A stretch of 64,000 bases of DNA. Source: Puniceicoccaceae bacterium. GTDB taxonomy: Bacteria > Verrucomicrobiota > Verrucomicrobiia > Opitutales > Coraliomargaritaceae. This document shows positions 18,963-28,697 of this stretch, piece by piece. The stretch covers positions 1 through 64,000 of the forward strand of contig PBYS01000117.1 of the NCBI GenBank assembly GCA_002729725.1, written 5' to 3'. The position numbers and the translations under genes are program-made. Numbering within the stretch: position 1 is the first letter of the stretch; the number at the start of each line of letters is the position of its first letter. The notes beneath the pieces were generated by a model that saw only the letters and a program-made list of their open reading frames with translations, had not been told where the DNA came from and ran no database searches.

Positions 18963-19277
18963 GGCTTGGTCGTTTGCGAGGTCGGTAGTGGTCGGTCGTC
19001 TTGTCGCGTATTATGCGGCGTGGCGCTTTGCGTGCCTGTTGAAACTCAGCGTGCGTGGCTGACCGATGCCGCCCGGGAGCCCGAGCAAATTGTGGCCTGT
19101 GTATTGGCGCAAGGGACTCGGCTGCGGGCTGGCTGCTCTGTTACCTTCCGCTGGAGTGCGGTTGGTTCTTTGAACTCCGAAGATGCGATCCGCCAAGCGG
19201 TCGTGACGACCGTAGCGCGCGGCGTTGAGTTCGAGGGTGTCTTTGATTCCGATCATAATATAAATTTGTTAGTAGTT
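18963..19277. other. Non-coding or unrecognised stretch between regulator and efflux remnant
   Basis: Together with 19293-19358 this leaves nearly 400 nt without a gene I can support. Open frames exist on both strands (81 residues on minus from 19256; 116 on plus from 18954), but neither shows a recognisable family, signal peptide or hydrophobic pattern. The minus-strand end nearest 19290 should contain the former efflux promoter; the rest may be eroded coding sequence. Confidence 0.4.
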
Positions 19278-19292
19278 GACTGTTTAGTAAAG
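19278..19292. promoter_or_regulatory. Operator-like site upstream of the dead efflux operon
   Basis: GACTGTTTAGTAAAG matches a site upstream of the nearby TetR gene (19994-20008, GACTATTTGGTAAAG) at 13 of 15 positions. It lies where the promoter of the minus-strand efflux operon would be. A TetR-operator role is inferred from the pairing. Confidence 0.5.
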
Positions 19293-19358
19293 AATCGGAC
19301 CTGAGTATCTGCCGACAATTGTGCATCAGCAATGGGTGGAGGCAGCGGGCCAGCGCTC

Positions 19359-19976
19359 TTAGGCGACTGAGATTTCGGGCAGCTGTTGAATGCGGAGGAT
19401 ACGGGCAGCTGCGACGGGAAGATCCTTGAGTATCTCCGGGTCGTTTTTCATGCGCGCTTGGGTAATCATACCCTCATAGAGGTTAAACAGAATGCGTGTG
19501 GCTTCTTTGGTATCCATTTCAGGGATATCTCCATTGGCGACCGCCTCCGTGATGGTCGCTTCGAAGTAGCGCTGGAAGCGGCTTAGCATCTGGTTCACCT
19601 TATCGGCTAGCTCCGGCTCGATGGTTGAGATCTCGGCGCCGATGTTAAAGAAGGGGCAGCCCAAGACGCAGCCATGTTCGGCCGCGACTTGCTGGGTGCG
19701 CTCGTAAGCTTCCTGGAGTTTACGGGCCAGGCGCTCCAAGGGCGGGCGCGAGGGTGAAAAAGTCGCATCTAGGCGAGGTTGGATCTGAGTCCACACATGG
19801 TCCATTGCGGCGATACCGAGATCGAGCTTGGACTTGAAAAAGTAATAAAAGCTGCCCTTTTTGACCTCTGCCTTTTCGCAGATGACATCAATCGTCAACG
19901 AGCCATAGCTGCGTTCCCACATCAGGAGCACCATCGCGTCGAGGAGTTGATTTTTGGCATTACTTGTTCGTCCCAT
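19359..19976 (-). CDS. TetR/AcrR-family regulator, probable repressor of the decayed efflux operon
   Basis: This 205-residue protein has an N-terminal helix-turn-helix (TIDVICEKAEVKKGSFYYFF then KSKLDLG) and a TetR C-terminal domain with a conserved GCPFFNIGAEI segment. ATG 19976 (MGRTSNAKNQ) is preferred over a TTG four codons upstream. The frame is intact. It lies just upstream of, and on the same strand as, the collapsed efflux operon, and similar operator-like sites occur before both. The regulator has therefore outlived its apparent target. Confidence 0.85.
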   Translation of the reverse strand: MGRTSNAKNQLLDAMVLLMWERSYGSLTIDVICEKAEVKKGSFYYFFKSKLDLGIAAMDHVWTQIQPRLDATFSPSRPPLERLARKLQEAYERTQQVAAEHGCVLGCPFFNIGAEISTIEPELADKVNQMLSRFQRYFEATITEAVANGDIPEMDTKEATRILFNLYEGMITQARMKNDPEILKDLPVAAARILRIQQLPEISVA

Positions 19977-19993
19977 AGGATGCACCAATAGAT

Positions 19994-20008
19994 GACTATT
20001 TGGTAAAG
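19994..20008. promoter_or_regulatory. Operator-like site upstream of the TetR/AcrR gene
   Basis: GACTATTTGGTAAAG lies 17 nt upstream of the preferred TetR start. It is shared (13 of 15) with 19278-19292. This is consistent with autorepression, but inferred only from the repeat. Confidence 0.45.
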
Positions 20009-20037
20009 TAAAGTCGTTCTGCTATTTTTTCTAGCGA

Positions 20038-21531
20038 TTACTCTGCTTCGGTGCGCGGAGTGACGCTATAAAACTCTGAGGTGGCTGCGGCATCGCTGCG
20101 GGTAATGATGCTGCTGCCTTCAGAGTCGCTCAATTCAGCCCATGTGCTGGCTGCAGTACCCAGAGTTTGGCTGCTTACGATTTTAAGGTCGTTGCTTCCG
20201 TTAAGGGTGAATACGGCTTCACCGTCGACTTGCACCAATCGTAGGTCCACGCTTTCTTCGAAGGTTTCGGGCGTATCGCTACTGATCTTTGTCAGCAGGC
20301 TGATGTTTACGCCATTGGTGTCTTGGCTGAAATTGTAGGCAAAGTTCTTAGAGGCATTAATATACAAAGGAGCAAGATCTCCCGAATCGTTGAACAGCAG
20401 CGAGTTTTCAGTATTGGCAATACTGAAGCTACCATTGATGGCCCCGCTGGCATTGCCGGAGGAGTCGATGTGAATGTTACCTTGTTTGGTGGAAAATTCG
20501 TCCGTGTAGTAGATGTCTACGAGTTCTTCGCTCAAGTCAGTGCTGCCGGCATAGTCGTTAATATCGCCCGTGCGGTTGTTTCCTGTTTGGCTATTATAGT
20601 AGCTTTCCTTCATCTCGATAGGGATGAATAGGGAGCTGTAGCGCCAGTTGCCAGACAGCTCTGCCAGGTTTAGGGAAGAGGGGAGCTTGCTGATAATGAT
20701 GAGTTCCACATATTCGTCTGCTTCCGTTTTGACGTGTACAATCACATCTTTGGCAGCATTGATGTTCATGGTCATCGGGCTGGTATCGTCGCCCGGGGCG
20801 ATTACGGGGCGAACACCATTGACAGATATGCTGCCTGAAAAGAGTCCACTGAAAGAGCCATCATTGATGGTGAGTGTGCCCCAATTACTTTCGAAATCTT
20901 CAATACGGTATAGATCGACCAATCGCTCACCTTCCCGCGCGTAATCGCTAATATCAGAGTGACGTTGATTATTGGTACTCTGATTATAGTAGGTCTCCTG
21001 CATCGCAGAGCCAATATAAGCGTTGCCCAGGCCCCATTTGCCGTCGAGTTCACTTAGGCTCAGGCTTGCCGGTTGCCGCAGGACAATGCTGAGCTCTTGG
21101 CTGTTGGAGTCCGCAGTGGAATGAGTAATGATGTCTTTCGCTAGATTCACGTAAGCCGGGCTGGCATCGGATAAAGATTCGCCGTCATCTTTGGCCAGTA
21201 GGCGCCCCCGGTTATAGTCGAGAATTTGGGCTGCTGCGCCTCCGCTGATATTGCCGGAGGCGTCGATACTCAGGCTGCTGGCCTCGGTGGCAAAATCACT
21301 GCTATAGTAAGTATCAACTAAAAGTTCTCCACTCTGCGCATAATCCTGAGAGTCGCTGGATCTGCGTGTTTCGCCTGTGCTCACATTATAGTAAGTTTCG
21401 ATGAGAGCGGCGGGAGTTTCGAGTCGCAGTTCTCTCCAATTCCCGGAAAGATCGGCTGTGTCGTCCGCGTAGGTCGTGCATGTGACGCTTAGGATTGCGA
21501 GTGTGGATGTGAGTTTTTGGTAGGTAGGCAT
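20038..21531 (-). CDS. Secreted protein with three tandem repeats, unknown function
   Basis: This 497-residue protein has a signal peptide (ending near TTYADD). Three repeats of about 140 residues follow. Each opens with a lipocalin-like GNW or GKW motif (DLSGNWRELRL; ELDGKWGLGNA; ELSGNWRYSSL), then ETYYN or ESYYN, a DYA motif and LVD(I/L/T)Y, and a glycine-rich beta segment. The repeats differ from one another, so the duplication is old. The C-terminal piece is short and Ser-rich. The GxW opening suggests beta-barrel or calycin-like units, but I do not recognise the family. The gene stands alone, with about 100 nt to its downstream neighbour. Confidence 0.75.
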   Translation of the reverse strand: MPTYQKLTSTLAILSVTCTTYADDTADLSGNWRELRLETPAALIETYYNVSTGETRRSSDSQDYAQSGELLVDTYYSSDFATEASSLSIDASGNISGGAAAQILDYNRGRLLAKDDGESLSDASPAYVNLAKDIITHSTADSNSQELSIVLRQPASLSLSELDGKWGLGNAYIGSAMQETYYNQSTNNQRHSDISDYAREGERLVDLYRIEDFESNWGTLTINDGSFSGLFSGSISVNGVRPVIAPGDDTSPMTMNINAAKDVIVHVKTEADEYVELIIISKLPSSLNLAELSGNWRYSSLFIPIEMKESYYNSQTGNNRTGDINDYAGSTDLSEELVDIYYTDEFSTKQGNIHIDSSGNASGAINGSFSIANTENSLLFNDSGDLAPLYINASKNFAYNFSQDTNGVNISLLTKISSDTPETFEESVDLRLVQVDGEAVFTLNGSNDLKIVSSQTLGTAASTWAELSDSEGSSIITRSDAAATSEFYSVTPRTEAE

Positions 21532-21631
21532 AATTTTCGTAACTATTTCGCTGCAAGTCGTGCAGTCAATGATTAGAATCGCATATCTTAATTATGTGAT
21601 TGCTATATGGCCTGCTCCAGGCGGCGAATGC

Positions 21632-22390
21632 TTATTTATTTTGTTTCACGTATTCAACGAAGCGCACGAGCCCTTGCAGTGCTTGTGCGAACATTTGCGG
21701 CCGGACTGTTTCACTGTCGTATTGGTGGCCCGTGTAATTTGAGTTGAATTCAAGTTGAATGCAGGGAGTGCCCATGGCCGTGACAAATTTCGTAACGGTC
21801 TGGTGTGCAGTGGCCGCGAAGTAATCCATTGAAAAATTCGACATGCCTTCCTGCTGTAGATAGGACATGAGCGAGGTCACAATCCAGCGGTTGCCGCGAA
21901 TGCTTGCACCATTCATAGTTCCGAAGTCCACATCGTAGGGGCGGTACCAATGCGAGGCGTGGATATCGAGCACCAGTCGAGGCTGTTCCGTTTCGATGAG
22001 TTGTGCCAGTGTACGTTTAAAGTCGTTGTCATCGTAGTAGTTTGGATCGGAGGGGCTGGCATAGGTGGTGTAGATCACGGTGGAGTCCGTCAGTTCCGCA
22101 AGCATGACAGCCAGTGATCCAGTGCCACCATCTGGAAAGCGCAGTTTTCCCTCGCGCGTGGGGCGAGTGGCGTGAGGGGCTACGATCAGCACATTCGAAC
22201 TGCCGTGTTTGATTTCAAACCAAGACTCGCCGGCTGGGGCGAACTCTGCGCTGTTGTGTGCGAATGTCTCTTCGATTTCAATGGCACGATCAACATGTTT
22301 TTTGGTGATGATCGCCTTCTCGGGCAAGGTCGCGCATCCCGCCAGCAGCGAGAGTAGGATGATTTGGAGGATTAATACTGAATGACGCAT
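21632..22390 (-). CDS. Lipoprotein resembling N-formylglutamate amidohydrolase/poly-gamma-glutamate hydrolase folds
   Basis: This 252-residue protein begins MRHSVLILQIILLSLLAGCA, with lipobox LAGC, so it is a lipoprotein. The mature part shows VLIVAPHATRPTREGK, LVLDIHASHW and CIQLEFNSNYTGH. His and Glu/Asp residues in such positions could bind zinc as in N-formylglutamate amidohydrolase-like enzymes. ATG 22390 is preferred to a GTG seven codons upstream because it gives a compact lipoprotein signal. It is probably a periplasmic zinc hydrolase; the substrate is unknown. Confidence 0.65.
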   Translation of the reverse strand: MRHSVLILQIILLSLLAGCATLPEKAIITKKHVDRAIEIEETFAHNSAEFAPAGESWFEIKHGSSNVLIVAPHATRPTREGKLRFPDGGTGSLAVMLAELTDSTVIYTTYASPSDPNYYDDNDFKRTLAQLIETEQPRLVLDIHASHWYRPYDVDFGTMNGASIRGNRWIVTSLMSYLQQEGMSNFSMDYFAATAHQTVTKFVTAMGTPCIQLEFNSNYTGHQYDSETVRPQMFAQALQGLVRFVEYVKQNK

Positions 22391-22528
22391 GATTCTTTTA
22401 TATTCGGGCACAACGAAGCACTAACTGAGCCGATCCATTGGCAGTAGATGAAGTATGCGTTTTTTTTGGCGAACTATACGGCTAGGGCTTGGCCAAAGTC
22501 AGTCGTGTGTGCCCCTTTGCTTTAAGCT

Positions 22529-24496
22529 TTAGTCGATAACTTGAAAAATATGAGCGGGACAGGTCTGCGGGTTGAGCTCAAGATAAGGAGTGGTGTCGTG
22601 CCAGATGTACTCTGTGGGCTTGGCGGCAAATTGATCGACGAGGCGTAGCATGCCAGCGTGGGCGAGGCCGAGGGCTTCTCCGCTGAGGTCGAGAGTGCCG
22701 ACTTGTTTATTTTCCCAGTCCATATTGACGATCACGATGAAACGGTCGGTCTTATCAAAGTTCTGTTTTAAGTAGGCGATGATATGGCTGTTGTTACAGG
22801 GGATGAACTGTACGTTGAAGGTGCGTTGGAAAGCCTCATGATTGTTACGTAGCGCATTTACACGGGCGATTTCAGCTTTAATATTGCCTGGCTTGTTGAG
22901 GTCCCAAGCTTTGAGCTGATACTTTTCGCTGTGGTTATTTTCCTCTTTGCCAGGAAAGGGTTCGTGGTCGAGCAGTTCGTAGGCGGGCCCATAAATACCG
23001 ACATTGGAGGAGAGAGTGGCGGCGAGTATGTAGCGGCCGATGAAGGTGGCGCGGTTGCCAGTCTGAAGGTCGGCGTGTAGAATGTCGGGTGTGTTGGGCC
23101 AGAAGTTGGGCCAGAAATAGTCCTTGGAATCGCCCTGTGTCAGTTCTTCGACGTATTGCTGCAGTTCGGCTGCAGTGTTACGCCAAGTGAAATATGTGTA
23201 GCCGTGGGTGAAGCCACCTTTGGCTAGGAAATACTTGCGCTTGGGGCGAGTGAAAGCTTCGGCGAGGAAAATGACTTCGGGGTGCTGAGCCTTAATATTA
23301 AGAATGCACCAGCGCCAGAATTCCATCGACTTGGTGTGGGGATTGTCGACTCGGAAAACTTTGACGCCTTGCTCGATCCAGAATTCGAAGACGCCCTTGA
23401 GCTCTTCCCAGAGGTTTTCCCAGTCGTCAGATTCGAAGTTAATCGGTAGGATGTCTTGATATTTCTTGGGTGGGTTTTCGGCGTATTGGACGGTGCCATC
23501 TGGGCGCCAGCGGAACCATTGCGGGTGCTCTTTGACCCAAGGGTGATCCGGTGCGCATTGAAAGGCTATGTCGAGGGCGACTTCCATGCCGCGCATTTCG
23601 GCTTCGTCGAGGAAGTGTTGGAAGTCCTCGAGCGTGCCGAGTTCGGGGAGGATGGATTTGTGGCCACCTTCTGCTGCGCCCACTGCCCACGGACTGCCGA
23701 CGTCCTCAGGTCCGGGGGTGAGGGTGTTGTTTTTACCTTTACGGAACTCGCGACCGATCGGGTGGATTGGTGGGAAGTAAACGATGTTAAAGCCCATCTC
23801 GTGAATCTCGGGCAGGCGCTTGGCGGCATCTTTGAAGCTGCCATGTGTGTGGCCGTCATAGACGCAAGAGCGTGGGAAATATTCATACCATGCGCTGAAC
23901 GCGGCCAGTTCGCGCTCGATCAGCATTAGCGAGCGAGGGCTGGTGGTTTCCCACGCGCGCTGCGGGTAGCTGCGCGCGATATCGGCTACGTGGCGGCTGT
24001 AAGCGAGGCTAATGCGCGTCTGAATGTCGGCGCTAGAGTCGGCCAAGTGGGCGGCCCATTCACGCAGTTGTTCGGCGTGCTCTTCATTCGCACGGTCGGC
24101 TGCCTGCTCTAGCAGTTCGGCGCCAATGCGGCATTCTAGATCGAGCGGGACGCCTTCCTGATGCTTCTTTTGGAAGCCTTCATACCAGCTGCCGTAATGA
24201 TCGACTACGCCGGCGACTTCATATTCGAAGAGCCCAATACTGTCGGTGCGGTAGGTTGTCTCGAATTCGTCATTGCCGAGCGCTTGCATTGGCAGCACTT
24301 GCCAATGCTCGGCGTTTACTTTACGAACGCGCAGTTCGACCTGTAACAGGTCGTGAGAGTCGGCGAAGGCATTCGCTTTAAAGACGATCCAGTCGCCGAT
24401 GACGCGTTTAAAGGGATTGCGTCCGTCGTCGATGGACGGAGTGACGTGGTCAATGACGACACGACGAGTGCCTGCGGTTTTGGCTAGAAGAGACAT
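22529..24496 (-). CDS. glgE: Alpha-1,4-glucan:maltose-1-phosphate maltosyltransferase
   Basis: This 655-residue GH13_3 enzyme transfers maltose from maltose-1-phosphate to the non-reducing end of alpha-1,4-glucan. Visible signatures are the N-terminal RVVIDHVTPSIDDGRNPFKR, the core IVYFPPIHPIGREFRKGKNN, the nucleophile region VFRVDNPHTK (Asp384), the acid/base AEAFTRPK (Glu413) and NFWPNTPDIL. The 29-residue spacing of nucleophile and acid matches characterised GlgE. It lies 32 nt downstream of a GlgM/GlgA-type synthase on the same strand, the natural partner that makes maltose-1-phosphate. Length is normal and the frame intact. No TreS/Pep2 genes are in the window. Confidence 0.93.
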   Translation of the reverse strand: MSLLAKTAGTRRVVIDHVTPSIDDGRNPFKRVIGDWIVFKANAFADSHDLLQVELRVRKVNAEHWQVLPMQALGNDEFETTYRTDSIGLFEYEVAGVVDHYGSWYEGFQKKHQEGVPLDLECRIGAELLEQAADRANEEHAEQLREWAAHLADSSADIQTRISLAYSRHVADIARSYPQRAWETTSPRSLMLIERELAAFSAWYEYFPRSCVYDGHTHGSFKDAAKRLPEIHEMGFNIVYFPPIHPIGREFRKGKNNTLTPGPEDVGSPWAVGAAEGGHKSILPELGTLEDFQHFLDEAEMRGMEVALDIAFQCAPDHPWVKEHPQWFRWRPDGTVQYAENPPKKYQDILPINFESDDWENLWEELKGVFEFWIEQGVKVFRVDNPHTKSMEFWRWCILNIKAQHPEVIFLAEAFTRPKRKYFLAKGGFTHGYTYFTWRNTAAELQQYVEELTQGDSKDYFWPNFWPNTPDILHADLQTGNRATFIGRYILAATLSSNVGIYGPAYELLDHEPFPGKEENNHSEKYQLKAWDLNKPGNIKAEIARVNALRNNHEAFQRTFNVQFIPCNNSHIIAYLKQNFDKTDRFIVIVNMDWENKQVGTLDLSGEALGLAHAGMLRLVDQFAAKPTEYIWHDTTPYLELNPQTCPAHIFQVID

Positions 24497-24528
24497 TGCG
24501 GGAGATATTGAGAATGAGAAATGGGTAA

Positions 24529-25740
24529 TTAAGAGTTCTTGAGAGAGGCGTAGAGATTACGCGTTTGTTCGGCGATACTCTTCCAGCTGAATTGTTCGAC
24601 GGCACGCTTGCGACCGGCTTTCGCGAAGCGTTCGCGCTTCGCGGGGTCGTCCATTAGTCGATTGACCTGATGCGCGAGGTCTTTGGCATAAGCGGTTGGA
24701 TGTAGTGGGGCGAAGGGGCTCTCATTTTGTTGCGCTACAGGGACTAGAAAGCCAGTCTCATCGTGAACGACAACTTCGGGAATGCCGCCGACTGCGGAGC
24801 CGACTACGGGAGTCTCGCAGGCCATCGCTTCGAGATTGATGATACCGAAGGGCTCGTAAATGGAGGGGCAGCAGAAGACGGCCGCGCCTGAGTAGAGTTG
24901 AATGATGTCAGTCTTATCGACCATTTCGTCGACCCAGTAAATGCCATCGCGCTCTTTACTGGCCTCCGTTACGGCGGCTTTCATTTCGGCGGCGATCTCT
25001 TGAGTGTCGGGGGCGCCGGCGCAGAGCACTACGTTATAGTGATTGTTCATGTATTTGATCGCTTCGACCAAATACATGATGCCTTTCTGGCGGGTGATAC
25101 GTCCGACGAAGAGCACGTAAGGCTTGTCGTTGGGGATCTTAAACTTAGTCAATGCGGGGCTGGGGTCGACTGGCTGGTATTCTTCGGTGTCGATGCCGTT
25201 ATAGATAACATGGACTTTTTCGGGCGAGACATTGAAGTGTTTTAAAATGTCGGTTTTGGTGCCTTGGGACACCGCGATTACGGCGTCGGCCATCTCGAGT
25301 GCGGTCTTTTCGACCCAGCTGCTGAAGTCGTAGCCGCCTTGCAGTTGTTCACGCTTCCAGGGGCGGAGTGGCTCTAGGGAATGCCCCGTAATCACTAGCG
25401 GGATCCCATAGTTCATCTTAGTCATGATGCCAGCCAGGTGAGTGTACCATGTGTGGCAGTGCACGACGTCCGCTTCGTTGCCGTCGGCATTGTAACTGAT
25501 TGCGCGCTGTGAGCTGCCGAAAATGGAGTGTAAATGCTTGGGCGCGCCGAATTGGCTGGTGTCGACGGGGTAGCCTTTGACTTTGAGCGGATAGTCGGAT
25601 TCAGTCTGATCGCCGAAGGCGCGCACGTCGACATCGACGTCGGACAGTTTAGAAAGTTCTCGGGTTAAATACTCAACGTGCACTCCTGCGCCGCCGTAGT
25701 TATAAGGTGGATATTCGTTACTGTAGATGAGTGCATTCAT
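24529..25740 (-). CDS. glgM: GT4 glycogen/maltose-1-phosphate synthase (GlgM/actinobacterial GlgA type)
   Basis: This 403-residue GT4 glycosyltransferase starts MNALIYSNEYPPYNYGGAGV, the donor-binding Gly-rich loop. It has VIAVSQGTKTDIL, VIYNGIDTEEY, VLFVGRITRQKGI and the C-terminal CCPSIYEPFGIINLEAMACE loop with its conserved EPFG. This family uses ADP-glucose, adding glucose to glucan or to glucose-1-phosphate (making maltose-1-phosphate). Pairing with glgE argues for the latter, which is inference from context. It is the first gene of the two-gene unit. Confidence 0.85.
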   Translation of the reverse strand: MNALIYSNEYPPYNYGGAGVHVEYLTRELSKLSDVDVDVRAFGDQTESDYPLKVKGYPVDTSQFGAPKHLHSIFGSSQRAISYNADGNEADVVHCHTWYTHLAGIMTKMNYGIPLVITGHSLEPLRPWKREQLQGGYDFSSWVEKTALEMADAVIAVSQGTKTDILKHFNVSPEKVHVIYNGIDTEEYQPVDPSPALTKFKIPNDKPYVLFVGRITRQKGIMYLVEAIKYMNNHYNVVLCAGAPDTQEIAAEMKAAVTEASKERDGIYWVDEMVDKTDIIQLYSGAAVFCCPSIYEPFGIINLEAMACETPVVGSAVGGIPEVVVHDETGFLVPVAQQNESPFAPLHPTAYAKDLAHQVNRLMDDPAKRERFAKAGRKRAVEQFSWKSIAEQTRNLYASLKNS

Positions 25741-25898
25741 AGATGAGCTTAATTTATTTAAGTGGACGCTTTATACGTGCTTTTTTATTCTAAAATAGGG
25801 ACAGGCTCAAGGCTTTTTAGAATCTCTACTAGTCGCTTGAATTTACGCTAAAATCGAATCTGTTAGCTGACGAATAAACGATTCTACTACATCTTATT

Positions 25899-26501
25899 AT
25901 GAAAAAATCACTCTCTCTTCTTTTCGCGACTTCATTTGTCTTTGCCTCCTCACTATTCGCCAGCGTGGAAACCGGTGCGAAAGCGCCTGATTTTACACTG
26001 AGTGATACCACGGGAGTGTCGCACAGTTTGTCTGATTTCGCTGGCAAGTATGTGGTGCTGGAGTGGACAAATCACCATTGTCCCTTTGTCATGAAGCACT
26101 ACGGGGCTGGGGATATGCAGGCGCTACAAAAGTCGATGACCGAGGACGGTGTTGTTTGGCTGCAGGTCGTTTCTTCGGCCGAGGGGAAGCAGGGCTATGT
26201 GACAGCCGCGGAGGGAGAAGCTTTACGTAAGGATAAAGAAATGCATTCGACTGCGATGCTGTTGGACGCATCGGGGCAGGTCGGGCGTGCTTATGGAGCT
26301 CGCACGACGCCTCACATGTATCTTATCGATCCGGAAGGTACTTTAATTTACCAAGGAGCAATCGATAGCATTAAGTCGACGCGTCAACGTGACATTGCTA
26401 AGGCTAAAAATTATGTGCAGGCCGCTTACGATAGCGCGCAGGCGGGAGAGCCTATTGCTGATGCGAACACCGTGCCTTACGGGTGCAGCGTCAAATATTA
26501 G
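25899..26501 (+). CDS. Exported thioredoxin-fold protein (redoxin)
   Basis: This 200-residue protein has a signal peptide (MKKSLSLLFATSFVFASSLF). A redoxin fold follows: APDFTLSDTTGVSHSLSDFA, VVLEWTNHHCPFVMKHY, then the cis-Pro region ARTTPHMYLIDPEGTL. Only one Cys (HHCPF) occupies the usual CXXC site, so it resembles single-cysteine AhpC/TlpA-like proteins. It is probably a periplasmic peroxiredoxin or thiol protein. Divergent from glgM. Confidence 0.82.
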   Translation: MKKSLSLLFATSFVFASSLFASVETGAKAPDFTLSDTTGVSHSLSDFAGKYVVLEWTNHHCPFVMKHYGAGDMQALQKSMTEDGVVWLQVVSSAEGKQGYVTAAEGEALRKDKEMHSTAMLLDASGQVGRAYGARTTPHMYLIDPEGTLIYQGAIDSIKSTRQRDIAKAKNYVQAAYDSAQAGEPIADANTVPYGCSVKY

Positions 26502-26527
26502 CAGAGCGGCGAAAAGCACCAAAACTG

Positions 26528-26552
26528 CCCTGCGCCCCGTGCCCCGCGCCCC
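26528..26552 (-). other. Potential G-quadruplex motif after proC
   Basis: On the minus strand the run pattern is GGGG-N3-GGGG-N3-GGGG-N4-GGG, from C runs at 26528-26530, 26535-26538, 26542-26545 and 26549-26552. It lies just beyond the proC stop between convergent genes. Folding is predicted from the pattern only. Confidence 0.4.
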
Positions 26553-26567
26553 ATGAAGGGTCGTTGT

Positions 26568-27374
26568 TTATTCGGCAGCGAGCTCCAGTGAGCGTGCTTT
26601 TGCGGCTGCGAGCGCTTGGTCGACCAAACTGCGGAATCCGCCTGTTTGAAATACCTTGAGCGCGGCGGCGGTCGTGCCTCCTGGGGAGGTCACTGCGTCG
26701 CGCAGTGCTTCCGGTGTTTCTTCACTTTCTGCGAGTAGCATTGCGGCGCCGAGTAGTGTGTCGATGGCAAGGGCGTCGGCGAGCCCTTCGTCGAGGCCGC
26801 AATTGACGCCCGCTTCGCGCAGTGCGGCTGCAAATTCAAATACGTAGGCGGGGCCACTGCCGCTGAGTGCAGTGACAGCGTCTAGGTCGGACTCTTCCAC
26901 TTCGTGGAAGTTGCCCAAGGAGCTGAGTGTGTTCTCGACGATAGTATTGTCTTTGTCAGACAACCCGCGGAGTGGAGCATAGGCCGTCACACCCGCGCCG
27001 ATTTGGCCCGGAGTGTTGGGCATGGTGCGCACCACGTTGCGCGCATGTGCAAACTTCTCGCTTAAGCGAGTCAGCGGAGTGCCTGCGAGGATGGAGAGTA
27101 TTAATTTTCCGCGTGCGGCTTCGGCGAGTTCGGGGCTGATCGCCGCGAACTGTTGAGGCTTGCAGGCGAGCACTACGGCCTCGGCCTCATACAGGGCAGG
27201 CGTGATGTCTTCTAGAAACTGGATACCCGTTGCTTCGGCTAGTGCAGGGCCGGTGGGATCGTCGCCACAGGTGCAGGCGATCTCTTCGGGGGCGTAGTGT
27301 TCCTTATCGAGGAGTCCGCGGACGATGGCTGAGGCCATGCGGCCGGCTCCAATAAATGCAATGCGTATGGACAT
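26568..27374 (-). CDS. proC: Pyrroline-5-carboxylate reductase
   Basis: This 268-residue enzyme reduces pyrroline-5-carboxylate to proline with NAD(P)H. It shows the Rossmann start RIAFIGAGRMASAIVRGLL, VVRTMPNTPGQIG, the family signature ALSGSGPAYVFEFAAAL and the C-terminal VTSPGGTTAAALKVF. Length is normal. It lies 91 nt downstream of a two-component hybrid gene on the same strand and converges with the redoxin. Confidence 0.96.
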   Translation of the reverse strand: MSIRIAFIGAGRMASAIVRGLLDKEHYAPEEIACTCGDDPTGPALAEATGIQFLEDITPALYEAEAVVLACKPQQFAAISPELAEAARGKLILSILAGTPLTRLSEKFAHARNVVRTMPNTPGQIGAGVTAYAPLRGLSDKDNTIVENTLSSLGNFHEVEESDLDAVTALSGSGPAYVFEFAAALREAGVNCGLDEGLADALAIDTLLGAAMLLAESEETPEALRDAVTSPGGTTAAALKVFQTGGFRSLVDQALAAAKARSLELAAE

Positions 27375-27465
27375 GAGTTAGTGTGTGTATGCCAGTTGAT
27401 GTAGATGATCTAGCAGCTGGGCGATTGAAATTTTAAGCCTGTTACTAAGCTTGTGGCTAAGCCTT

Positions 27466-28578
<1,113 letters not shown>

Positions 28579-28697
28579 AATAGCGCTTTTATTGAGGTGG
28601 ATGACCGTAGATGAATGGATCTTTCTACTGTCAAGTGTGACTGACTCTTTGGCTTAGGTAAAACAGAAAACGCTAGATGGTTTATCGGCAATGTACC

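Noticed and set aside
18954-19304. Plus-strand 116-residue open frame and overlapping minus-strand 81-residue frame
   Set aside because: Neither has a recognisable domain, signal peptide or convincing start, and they overlap a likely promoter region.
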